NCBI GenBank assembly: GCA_003222395.1 | Contig: QHWB01000031.1 | Location: 188,501 to 252,500 of the forward strand | Reading direction: 5' to 3' | From: Acidobacteriota bacterium | Lineage (GTDB): Bacteria > Acidobacteriota > Vicinamibacteria > Vicinamibacterales > CAVVIG01 | Length of the DNA: 64,000 nt | Shown here: piece after piece, positions 57,715-64,000 of the stretch | Position numbering within the stretch: position 1 is the stretch's first letter | Layout: every line of letters begins with the position of its first letter | Notes under the pieces: generated by a model | Told to the model about the DNA's origin: nothing | The model's database searches: none | The model's input: only the letters and a program-made list of their open reading frames with translations | Program-made: the position numbers and the translations under genes

Positions 57715-57946
57715 GATAATTGGTTCGCAACCGCGAGCGCGAGATCGGCGGCGCCCTTCGCAAACCGCGACACGGCGCCGACGTTCACCGCATCCGGCCG
57801 GCGGTCGCGGGGATTGTGGAACCACTCGTTCGCGCCGATCAACGAAATGAACCGCCCGCCTTCGCGGCCGACTGTCGCCGCTGACCTCCGTTTGGCGACG
57901 GACGCGAAGCCGCCGTCTTCAGCAGACCGCGTCGGGTCATGCGCAT
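57711..57946 (-). pseudogene. M28-type peptidase remnant (internal deletion)
   Basis: From ATG 57946 the frame reads MRMTRRGLLKTAA, a twin-arginine signal, and then becomes nonsense. After a frame change, GRFISLIGANEWFHNPRDRRPDAVNVGAVSRFAKGAADLALAVANQLS ends at TGA 57713. The second part resembles the C-terminus of secreted M28 aminopeptidases (NEWFH-P-D). The catalytic core is gone, leaving about 80 codons from a gene that should have over 400. Its stop still overlaps the amidase ATG. Confidence 0.65.
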
Positions 57947-57955
57947 GCGGACAAC

Positions 57956-58114
57956 CTACTGCCGTTCGGCGACGACTGCAACGTCGCCCGGCAGCAGACG
58001 ATACGAGCCGTACGAGCGGCGCATCGAGAACGCGAACCCGGCGGCGCTCAGCGCCCGGCCGATCTCGTCGCGGCTGAAAATGCGCACGCGATGCACTTCG
58101 TGCTCAAAAGTCAT
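57956..58114 (-). pseudogene. C-terminal remnant of a class I methyltransferase
   Basis: A 52-codon frame from ATG 58114: MTFEHEVHRVRIFSRDEIGRAL..AAGFAFSMRRSYGSYRLLPGDVAVVAERQ. This has the look of the last 50 residues of a SAM-dependent methyltransferase (R-I-F/Y-S-x-x-E-I-x-x-x-L-x-x-A-G-F). The upstream part is missing: the 3' end of the 732-residue protein gene overlaps its first codons, so the boundary is a rearrangement junction. It may not be expressed. Confidence 0.6.
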
Positions 58115-60302
58115 TCGAGCTGAGCACGGTCGTCGTCTTCCCGACGGTGAACGACAGCGTGCGCGTGACGCCGGGCAGATACACCGACTTCCTCGCGAGG
58201 TCGAGGAGCAGCACGCCGAGCGCGCGCACCTGGTGCGACTGGTCGGACATCCGGCTCATGTGCTGAAACGATTTCTCGATGACGCCGCGCTCGTCGGTCG
58301 GGCTCGCCAGCGCGTCGGCAAGGTTCTTCGCGCCGCGCAGGCAGTCGGCGATGTCGGGGCGCGTGTCGTCGTTCTTCTCGGCGAGGCCGGCGGCGGTCAG
58401 ACGATCGTCGACGGCCGCGAACCCGGCTCTTTCCAGCCGCGCGGTCGCCGGCGCGTCGCCGCGCAAATGATCGTACGCAAACTGCGCGACGCCGGTGGCG
58501 CCCACCGCAGAGTTCTGCAGATAGTGCTGCCACACCGGAAAGTACAGCTGGCGCCGCCGCGCGACGCTGGCGATCGTACCGCCCACGCTGCGGTTCCACT
58601 CGACGGCCGCGGCGAGCGCCGGCGCGAAATCGACGGCCGACAGCGCCGCAAGTCGCGCCCACAGATCCTTCTTCAACGCTTCGTCGTTGATCGTCATCTG
58701 CGCCGCCCACGACACGTCTTTCGTCCCGATGCTCGGGAACTTCGCCTTCAGCGCGTCGGCCTGCCCTTCGCGGCACACGCCCCACAGCACCGCCATGTCG
58801 GCGCAGTAGTCGGATTGATGCTCGTCGAAGACCTTCGGCTGCTCTGACGACAGCAAGTGCAAACCGTACGCGAAGCTCGAAGCCGTGACCGGTGCGCCCG
58901 GCGGCACGAACGCCGGCGTCTCCGCCTTCAGGCTCATGCTCCAGTTGCGCCGCGTCATGTCGTACGCGTGGAGGACCGCGTAGCTGCGCGACGTGCCCGG
59001 CGTTCCTTCGCGGATGGATCGCGTCGTCCGGTTCGTATCTTTGCTGAACACCTTCCTGTCACCGATGCCGAGCGTGAAGCCCCACGCGCGCGTGCGTGTG
59101 ACGGTCGTCTCGTTCAGGTACTTCTCGATGCCGACGCCGTTCGGCGCGGCGAGCACGGGCGCGAGGTTCCGGCGGACGAGCGGCGCGTGCATCGCCGCCA
59201 GCGCCTCGTCCGTCAGCGTCGCCTGCAGCAGCGTCGCATTTTCTTCGATGCGGCCGTACTCGAATGCGAAGCCGCTGTCGATTTTCGCTTTCACCGCGCC
59301 GGCGATCTTGTCGGCGACGGAGGCCTCGAGCGTGTCGATCGCTTTCGACAGGGCCGCGGGCGTGAGGTTGCGGACCCCGAGGCGTTCGGCGACGTCCTGA
59401 ATCGACTGCTGCTCGGCCGGCGTCAGCGCGCTCGTCGCGCGCGCGAGCAGCGGCCTGACCTTCGAGAGCTCCGCGTCGAGCAGGCCGCTCACCGCCGCCG
59501 CGACGACTTCCGGCTGGGCGGCCTGGACCGTGGCCGTGACGCCGACGGTCGCACGGGCGTCGCTGATCTTCGCCTTGCGGACGAAGACTCGATACGCCGC
59601 TCCATCGTCGTCGCGCGTGAAGGTGAGCGCGAACTCGTCGTTCACCGATATCGATGCCGTTGCCTTCACGCCGGCGTCGATTCGAATGCCAATCGACGCC
59701 GGCGCGCGCAGCAGGCGCGCGAGGCTGCCGATTTCGCTCGTGAACACGTCGGCCCACGACACTTCGATGCTCGCCTGCAGCGTGCCCGCCGAGCGGACGG
59801 CGAGCGCATCGCCAGGCTGCAGCGCTCTGACGCTGTCGACCAGCGCGATCAGCCGCGGACGCTCGATATCGCGCGGGATTGCGAGAGCGACCGGCTCGTC
59901 GACGTCGTGGCGGCGGTAGTCGCACAGGCGCACCTGTTCCGCCGCCTGGATCTGACCGGCGGCGGAGCCGGCGTCGAGATTGGCAGTGGCGCGCGCCATT
60001 GCCTGAACGGAGTACTTGAGCCACGCAGACCCGCCCGCGAACCGGATCGGCGCCTCGTCGCTGCCGATGACGCCGTCGGCGTCTTTCTGGCCGGCGGCGT
60101 TGAAGCCGTCGATGCGCGACGTCGCGCCGGCGTCGATCTCGAGCGCGAGCGGCACCCCCTGGCCGAGCGAAATCGGCGCCGCGACCGCGGCCGATGCGAG
60201 ATCGAGGCCGATTCGCACGTCGTTCAGTTTCGCGCGCGGCCCCGGCACCTGCGCCACGATGTCTTCCCACTTGACGATCGTCGTCGTGATTTCAGCGGCC
60301 AT
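58104..60302 (-). CDS. Large soluble protein of unknown function, 732 residues
   Basis: I do not recognise a family. The product has no signal peptide and no transmembrane segment. The N-terminal third (1-240) reads as beta-rich (DVRIGLDLASAAVAAPISLGQGVPLALEIDAGATSRIDGF; SAGTLQASIEVSWADVF). The middle (about 250-360) is helical with a regular coiled-coil-like stretch (ERLGVRNLTPAALSKAIDTLEASVADKIAGAVKAKIDSGFAFEYG). The C-terminal part (about 360-732) is mixed, with YLNETTVTRTRAWGFTLGIGDRKVFSKD and YDMTRRNWSMSLKAETPAF. It begins 109 bp after a three-TM membrane protein on the same strand. The pair may form a membrane-tethered complex. The stop overlaps a methyltransferase remnant. Confidence 0.85.
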   Translation of the reverse strand: MAAEITTTIVKWEDIVAQVPGPRAKLNDVRIGLDLASAAVAAPISLGQGVPLALEIDAGATSRIDGFNAAGQKDADGVIGSDEAPIRFAGGSAWLKYSVQAMARATANLDAGSAAGQIQAAEQVRLCDYRRHDVDEPVALAIPRDIERPRLIALVDSVRALQPGDALAVRSAGTLQASIEVSWADVFTSEIGSLARLLRAPASIGIRIDAGVKATASISVNDEFALTFTRDDDGAAYRVFVRKAKISDARATVGVTATVQAAQPEVVAAAVSGLLDAELSKVRPLLARATSALTPAEQQSIQDVAERLGVRNLTPAALSKAIDTLEASVADKIAGAVKAKIDSGFAFEYGRIEENATLLQATLTDEALAAMHAPLVRRNLAPVLAAPNGVGIEKYLNETTVTRTRAWGFTLGIGDRKVFSKDTNRTTRSIREGTPGTSRSYAVLHAYDMTRRNWSMSLKAETPAFVPPGAPVTASSFAYGLHLLSSEQPKVFDEHQSDYCADMAVLWGVCREGQADALKAKFPSIGTKDVSWAAQMTINDEALKKDLWARLAALSAVDFAPALAAAVEWNRSVGGTIASVARRRQLYFPVWQHYLQNSAVGATGVAQFAYDHLRGDAPATARLERAGFAAVDDRLTAAGLAEKNDDTRPDIADCLRGAKNLADALASPTDERGVIEKSFQHMSRMSDQSHQVRALGVLLLDLARKSVYLPGVTRTLSFTVGKTTTVLSSNDF

Positions 60303-60411
60303 ATCGCTTTCTCCTCGGAGTCGGTGGAATTACTGAGAGCAGATCCTTGTCCCAGTCGCGGCCGCGCATTCAAGGTTTTCGTGTGTGTCGTGGTCTCGGG
60401 CGTTTCGTGGT

Positions 60412-61497
60412 CTACACGCGCGTTGCCGCGGACGGACCGGCCGCCGGCGCCGGTGCCGCAGATTGCTTTTCCTGATCGATTGCCGATGCCACCGTCGTCT
60501 TCAGAGAGGTCAGTCCTTTGAGCGCGTGGAACCAGAAAGGCGATCCCAGACTGAGCAGCGCCGCGCCGATCAGGATGCCGACGATTCCGGCGCCCCAGCC
60601 CGTCGCGCCGAAGCGGCGGACGTGCTCCGGCCACGTCGGCACGTCGAGCTGAAACTGCGCGACCGCGAGCTTCGACCGCAGCTCGCGCGCCTCGGTCGAG
60701 AGATCGTCGATCGTCCGCGTCTGCTTGTTCGAGAGATCCTGTTCGGCCTGCGTCTGAACCGCGCCGGCCATGCTCACCAGCGAATCGCGCACGCTCTTGT
60801 CGGCGGCGACCTTGTTGTACAAGTCGATCGCGTCGAAGTGCATCAGGATTGCGACGGCGACGGCGATGCCCGCGGTCCAGACGCGGACGTTCAGCGTGAA
60901 CCGCTGCGAGACGCGGTTCATCGCCGCGTCGAACCATTCGTCGATTCGCGCGTCGACGCCGCTGATGCTGCTGACGGCGCTGTCGATCGACGACTGCAGC
61001 CGCGCCGCCGCGGCCGGCGTGAGCCCCTTCTTCAGCTCGTCGAGCGTGACGCGCGCGCGACCGAGCAGCCTGTCGGGATCTTTTCCCAGCGCGGTCGCAA
61101 GCGCCGCATGCCACGGTTCGCTGCTGTTCGCGCCGGCCGCGACGAGCTCGCGCAATATGGCCTTGAGCTCGTTCGGGCGGACCGCGCTTGCGCACCGCCA
61201 ATGGCCTGCGAGCGCCGGCATCCGCTTCTCGACCCAATCCTTCGCCTTGAAGGGACTCTGCTGCGAAAACGCCGAATCGGACAAGAGCGGATGCGTCACG
61301 ACTCTTGCGACGATCGCGTCGGCGTGCGCCTCGAGGCCCGGATCGGCGGTCTTCAGCAGCGTCACGAGCCCGGCGCGCAGATGCGAACCGCGAAGGTTCA
61401 GCAAGGAGCTGATCATCTGCGTCAGAATCGTGACGAACAGACTGACTCCGAGCAGCACGACGACGATAGCGATGGCGACGTCGAGTTGTTGCAGCAT
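60412..61497 (-). CDS. Three-TM membrane protein of unknown function
   Basis: A 361-residue protein: TM1 at about 7-30 (DVAIAIVVVLLGVSLFVTILTQMI) followed by SSLLNLRGSHLRAGLVTLL. A soluble helical region of about 175 residues comes next, then TM2 near 222-240 (VWTAGIAVAVAILMHFD), a charged helical segment (LSNKQTRTIDDLSTEARELRSKLAVAQ), TM3 at about 310-330 (GWGAGIVGILIGAALLSLGSPFWFHALKGL) and a short Ala/Pro-rich tail. Proteins with this N-terminal TM-RG-x-x-L-x-x-G and C-terminal LSLGxPFWF pattern occur as uncharacterised proteins in several phyla, to my recollection. Good SD (GGAGG) before ATG 61497. It is probably co-transcribed with the 732-residue gene. Confidence 0.85.
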   Translation of the reverse strand: MLQQLDVAIAIVVVLLGVSLFVTILTQMISSLLNLRGSHLRAGLVTLLKTADPGLEAHADAIVARVVTHPLLSDSAFSQQSPFKAKDWVEKRMPALAGHWRCASAVRPNELKAILRELVAAGANSSEPWHAALATALGKDPDRLLGRARVTLDELKKGLTPAAAARLQSSIDSAVSSISGVDARIDEWFDAAMNRVSQRFTLNVRVWTAGIAVAVAILMHFDAIDLYNKVAADKSVRDSLVSMAGAVQTQAEQDLSNKQTRTIDDLSTEARELRSKLAVAQFQLDVPTWPEHVRRFGATGWGAGIVGILIGAALLSLGSPFWFHALKGLTSLKTTVASAIDQEKQSAAPAPAAGPSAATRV

Positions 61498-61618
61498 GGC
61501 GGCCTCCAGTGGGGCGGGTCGGACGGGAGGCGCATCATAGCAGCAGATGCGCCTCTGCGACTTTCCACGCGCGGCCTGGGCCGTCAATGGGTCATCGGGG
61601 CGGCAGGACTCAGTCAGA

Positions 61619-62251
61619 TTACAGAAGCGCGATCCACGCTGCAGTCGCCGCGGCTTTCTCATCGGCGCGCCACGGGCTGCCCAGTGTCTTTCCGAACGCC
61701 GACAGGGCGCGCGTGATCCGGCCGTCCGGCTGCTTCAACGCGGCCGCCGCACGCGTCGCGAGCTGCTTCTCGACGATGACGTCGCACTTCACGCCTCGCG
61801 CGGCCAGCGCCTCCTCGAGCACCGTACGGAACAGACGCCCTTCATACGCGTGCGCGCGGATGTGCGGGTTGCCGATTGTCTCCGGATCGATGACGCTGCC
61901 CACCACCAGCGCGGCGCGAAGGGTCTCGTGGGATCGCTCGGCTGAAGCCGCGCTGCACGTCTGAAGCAGCGCCGCGACCGACGCCTTCGCGCAGCGCTCG
62001 ATGATCGTCGACCGGCGCGCGATTTCGCGGCGATCCTGCATCTCGACGCCGAGGCCGTCGTGATGCGGCTGGCGCGTTTCAGGAACGTCGGGATCGCTGA
62101 GCGCGACGATGTGGCGCGCCACCGGCTTCGGATCGGACGCGGGACCGCCGAGCACGACGGCGATCGCGTAGCCGGATTTCACGCGCAGACCGATCGCTCG
62201 GCTAACGCCTTCGCGCGCCGTCCGAGCCGAGCCGTCGCGCTCCATTGTCAT
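61619..62251 (-). CDS. Hypothetical protein, 210 residues
   Basis: Unrecognised family. The N-terminal segment AIGLRVKSGYAIAVVLGGP resembles the first strand-turn-strand of an RNase-H-like fold, followed by LSDPDVPETRQPHHDG. The C-terminal half is helical (EERLFRTVLEEAL-like; EGRLFRTVLEEALAARGVKCDVIVEKQLATRAAAAL). ATG 62251 overlaps the stop of the upstream PEP mutase-family gene (ATGA), so it is co-translated with it. No signal peptide or TM. Followed by a 121-bp gap in which nothing is recognised. Confidence 0.78.
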   Translation of the reverse strand: MTMERDGSARTAREGVSRAIGLRVKSGYAIAVVLGGPASDPKPVARHIVALSDPDVPETRQPHHDGLGVEMQDRREIARRSTIIERCAKASVAALLQTCSAASAERSHETLRAALVVGSVIDPETIGNPHIRAHAYEGRLFRTVLEEALAARGVKCDVIVEKQLATRAAAALKQPDGRITRALSAFGKTLGSPWRADEKAAATAAWIALL

Positions 62252-63063
62252 CGCATCAGCTCGTTGACGTCGTCGTACGGCAGCGCGTGGTCGAGGAAGC
62301 CGTACGTGCCGCGCGTCTTCAGCTCGCGCGCGATGTCGCGCATGAGCGCGAGCGCGGCGCGCGCCGGCCCCGATCCGATGCTGACGCGCGCGACACCCAT
62401 CGCTTCGAGCTCCTGAACCGGCGGCGTCCCGGCGGTCGCGAGGATGTTCACCGGACCGCGGATCGAGCGGACCAACGCCGCGATCGTTTCGCGATCGCGC
62501 ACGCCTGGAACGAAGACGCAGTCGGCGCCCGCGGCGAGAAACGCGTTGCCGCGCTCGATGGCGACCGGCAGGCGCGTCGGCAGCAGGCCGATGCCGCGGA
62601 GGAACACGTCGGTGCGCGCGTTGATGACCACTCGCACGCCGCTCTTCGCCGACGACTTGGCGATCGTGGCGATCTTGTCGCATTGGAGCGACAGCGGCTC
62701 CAGATCGGTGGTGCCCGGCACGCAGTCCTCGATGTTCACGCCGACCGCGCCCGCCGCGATGACGCGCTGCACGACGTCGGCGGCCGCGTTCGGCGTCGCC
62801 GCGTATCCGTGCTCGATGTCGGCGGTCACCGGCACCGACACCGCGCGCGCGATCCGCGCGATCGCCTCGATCATTTCGTGAGGCGGAACCGCTCCCCCAT
62901 CCGGATGGCCGAGCGCCGCGGCGACGCCGGCGCTCGTCGTCGCGACCGCGGAAAAGCCTTCGGCCTCCACGATCCGCGCCGTCGCCGCGTCCCACGCGTT
63001 GGGTAAAACGAGAATGGGCGGGCTCTTGTGCAGAGCCCGCAGGCGTTCCGCCTTGTCGGGCAT
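62248..63063 (-). CDS. Isocitrate lyase/phosphoenolpyruvate mutase superfamily protein
   Basis: A 271-residue TIM-barrel enzyme of the ICL/PEPM superfamily: LVLPNAWDAATARIVEAEGFSAVATTSAGVAAALG at the N-terminus, metal-binding ADIEHGYAATP (the D-x-E-x-G-Y motif), GVNIEDC, INARTDVFLRG and the C-terminal GVARVSIGSGPARAALALMRDIA. It probably cleaves or forms a C-C (or C-P) bond of a 2-oxo or 2-hydroxy acid. Members of this non-canonical group (YqgA/YtnB-like, oxaloacetate decarboxylase-like) lack assigned substrates. Start ATG 63063. A four-base overlap links it to the 210-residue hypothetical gene. Confidence 0.9.
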   Translation of the reverse strand: MPDKAERLRALHKSPPILVLPNAWDAATARIVEAEGFSAVATTSAGVAAALGHPDGGAVPPHEMIEAIARIARAVSVPVTADIEHGYAATPNAAADVVQRVIAAGAVGVNIEDCVPGTTDLEPLSLQCDKIATIAKSSAKSGVRVVINARTDVFLRGIGLLPTRLPVAIERGNAFLAAGADCVFVPGVRDRETIAALVRSIRGPVNILATAGTPPVQELEAMGVARVSIGSGPARAALALMRDIARELKTRGTYGFLDHALPYDDVNELMR

Positions 63064-63143
63064 GGCGGAAGAGTATACCCGCGGTTTCTGTTGATTCGCG
63101 CGCGGCCGCGGCGATCGACGCCGAACGGGCTGATATCGACAAT

Positions 63144-64000
63144 TTACTCCGCGCGTAAAGTCGTCACCGGATCGAGCATGATGGCGCGGCGCGCCGGCAC
63201 GAGGCACGCGCAGCAGCCGACGAGCGCGAGGGCGATTGTGACCACGGCGAACGTCGCCGCGTCGGTCGCGCTGATGCCGAATACCTGGCTCGCCATCACG
63301 CGCGTCGCCGCGGCGGCCCCTGCGAGTCCCAGCGCCGTGCCGGCGAGCACGAGCGCCATGCCGTCGGCGACGATCATCGCGAGCACGTGGCGCGGCCGCG
63401 CGCCGAGCGCCAGCCGGACGCCAATCTCGTGGGTGCGCTCCGCGACCGCAAACGCGACGATGCCGTAGATGCCGATGGCCGCCAGCGTCACCGCCAGCGC
63501 GGCGAAGAGAGACAGCAGCAGCGTATTGAACCGGCGCCGCCCCAGCGATTCCCCGATTCGATCCTCCATCGTCCGCACGCTCGAGATCGGCTGATCGGGA
63601 TCGATCGATGCGACGACTTCGCGCACGGCGCCGGCGGCCGAGGTCGGCTGGAACGATGTCCTCACGACGATGAACATCGGCCGCGCTGTCCAGCCCTGGA
63701 AGAGCGGCTGCGAGTACGGGACGTACAGCTCGGGCTTCTCGGCTGCATCCAGCGTGCGATGGCGGATGTTCCCGGCGACGCCGACGACTTCGTACCACGC
63801 CGGTTCCTGGCGATCGAACGCGACGCGCTTGCCGATCGGATCCTCATGGGGCCAGTACTTGTTCGCGAGCGCCTCGTTGACGACCGCGACACGCGGCGAC
63901 CGTAGCGTGTCGCGGGGCGTGACCTCGCGGCCGACCCGCAGCGGGATCCGCATCGCCGAGAAGTAGCCGGCGCTGACGAAGCGCACCTGCTCGTCCGGCT
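63144..64000 (-). CDS. ADOP-type permease, C-terminal part
   Basis: The gene enters from the right edge; 285 codons are visible. It shows the end of the second periplasmic domain (VRFVSAGYFSAMRIPLRVGREVTPRDT, VAVVNEALANKYWPHEDPIGKRVAF, YEVVGVAGNIRHRTLD) and the complete second FtsX bundle (LSLFAALAVTLAAIGIYGIVAFAVAERTHEIGVRLALGARPRHVLAMIVADG), ending ARRAIMLDPVTTLRAE. It is the fifth ADOP of the window. The 5' part, any PadR gene and the promoter are outside. Located 80 bp upstream of the PEP mutase-family gene on the same strand. Confidence 0.92.
   Translation of the reverse strand, partial: PDEQVRFVSAGYFSAMRIPLRVGREVTPRDTLRSPRVAVVNEALANKYWPHEDPIGKRVAFDRQEPAWYEVVGVAGNIRHRTLDAAEKPELYVPYSQPLFQGWTARPMFIVVRTSFQPTSAAGAVREVVASIDPDQPISSVRTMEDRIGESLGRRRFNTLLLSLFAALAVTLAAIGIYGIVAFAVAERTHEIGVRLALGARPRHVLAMIVADGMALVLAGTALGLAGAAAATRVMASQVFGISATDAATFAVVTIALALVGCCACLVPARRAIMLDPVTTLRAE

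Noticed and set aside
1-64000. tRNA, rRNA, riboswitch or prophage genes
   Set aside because: No T-loop/acceptor pattern, rRNA-like stretch, integrase, terminase or capsid gene was noticed; a covariance-model scan would be needed to exclude small RNAs.

Overview
This window is high-GC (about two thirds G+C by eye) bacterial chromosome. Acidobacteriota, most likely the Vicinamibacteria lineage (subdivision 6), fits best. The grounds are five two-module orphan FtsX/MacB-type permeases of the ADOP class (27202-29625, 41784-42866 degenerate, 42863-45349, 48390-51098 next to a PadR regulator, and 63144 to the right edge), a DUF1501/DUF1800 pair, a TonB-dependent receptor with an N-terminal carboxypeptidase-regulatory-like domain, and many secreted hydrolases. 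This is inference from gene content; no rRNA or tRNA gene was seen. There is no prophage, insertion sequence, transposase, CRISPR array or replication origin in view.

Layout. 1-1862 (minus): TetR regulator, HlyD-type lipoprotein and the start of an ABC ATPase, an efflux set of the CecR/YbhG/YbhF type, with a TetR-like operator shared with a divergent TIGR01777 epimerase (1928-2782). 2868-6237 (minus): 2-oxo-acid dehydrogenase E1 alpha and beta, then an ECF sigma factor and its zinc-binding anti-sigma, chained by one-base overlaps. 6342-9067: DUF1501/DUF1800 pair. 9118-16619: geranylgeranyl-reductase-like flavoprotein, B12-type radical SAM protein, DegT aminotransferase, DedA protein, 3D-domain protein and acyl-CoA ligase. 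16663-24223: PIG-L deacetylase, TonB receptor, amine-oxidase-like flavoprotein. 24225-26071: Ada plus an Oxygenase-NA-type dioxygenase, an alkylation-repair pair. 26198-34541: ketopantoate reductase, ADOP, SDR, DUF763, serine hydrolase and a formylglycine-generating-enzyme-like protein. 34560-38038: dipeptidase, sarcosine-oxidase-like flavoprotein, DUF1992, GNAT. 38213-45349: ADOP, ADOP pseudogene, GNAT, MFS and a frameshifted ABC-2 permease. 45725-51098: DUF488, a Gly/Thr-repeat secreted protein with a coupled beta-barrel-like protein, and PadR/ADOP. 51272-57714: VOC, WYL regulator, sulfopyruvate-decarboxylase-like pair, MFS, esterase, amidase. 57711-58114: two gene remnants. 58104-61497: two large unrecognised proteins, a membrane protein and a 732-residue soluble one. 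61619 to the end: hypothetical protein, PEP mutase/isocitrate lyase family protein, partial ADOP.

The most distinctive feature is the density of small repeats. GTAG/GTGG-headed REP-like hairpins, singly and as inverted pairs (REPIN-like), lie in most longer intergenic gaps. Two of them supply the TAG stop codon of the gene they abut (degT-like at 13884, acyl-CoA ligase at 15048). Others sit in frame inside genes (formylglycine-type enzyme, MFS transporter, DUF763 tail). A second family, G-tract heptamers, is inserted in frame in two unrelated flavoproteins. A third interspersed element begins GCGACGTTCTGTTCTGGATA, occurs three times, and has given ketopantoate reductase a new C-terminus. A fourth consists of degenerate CGTGTCTTCGTGG-like strings at gene borders. 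No REP-associated transposase is in the window, so any source enzyme would have to be elsewhere.

Several genes have a good -10 hexamer only 6-8 nt before the start codon, which suggests leaderless transcripts. The least explained loci are the 58104-61497 pair and the 46199-48009 secreted pair.
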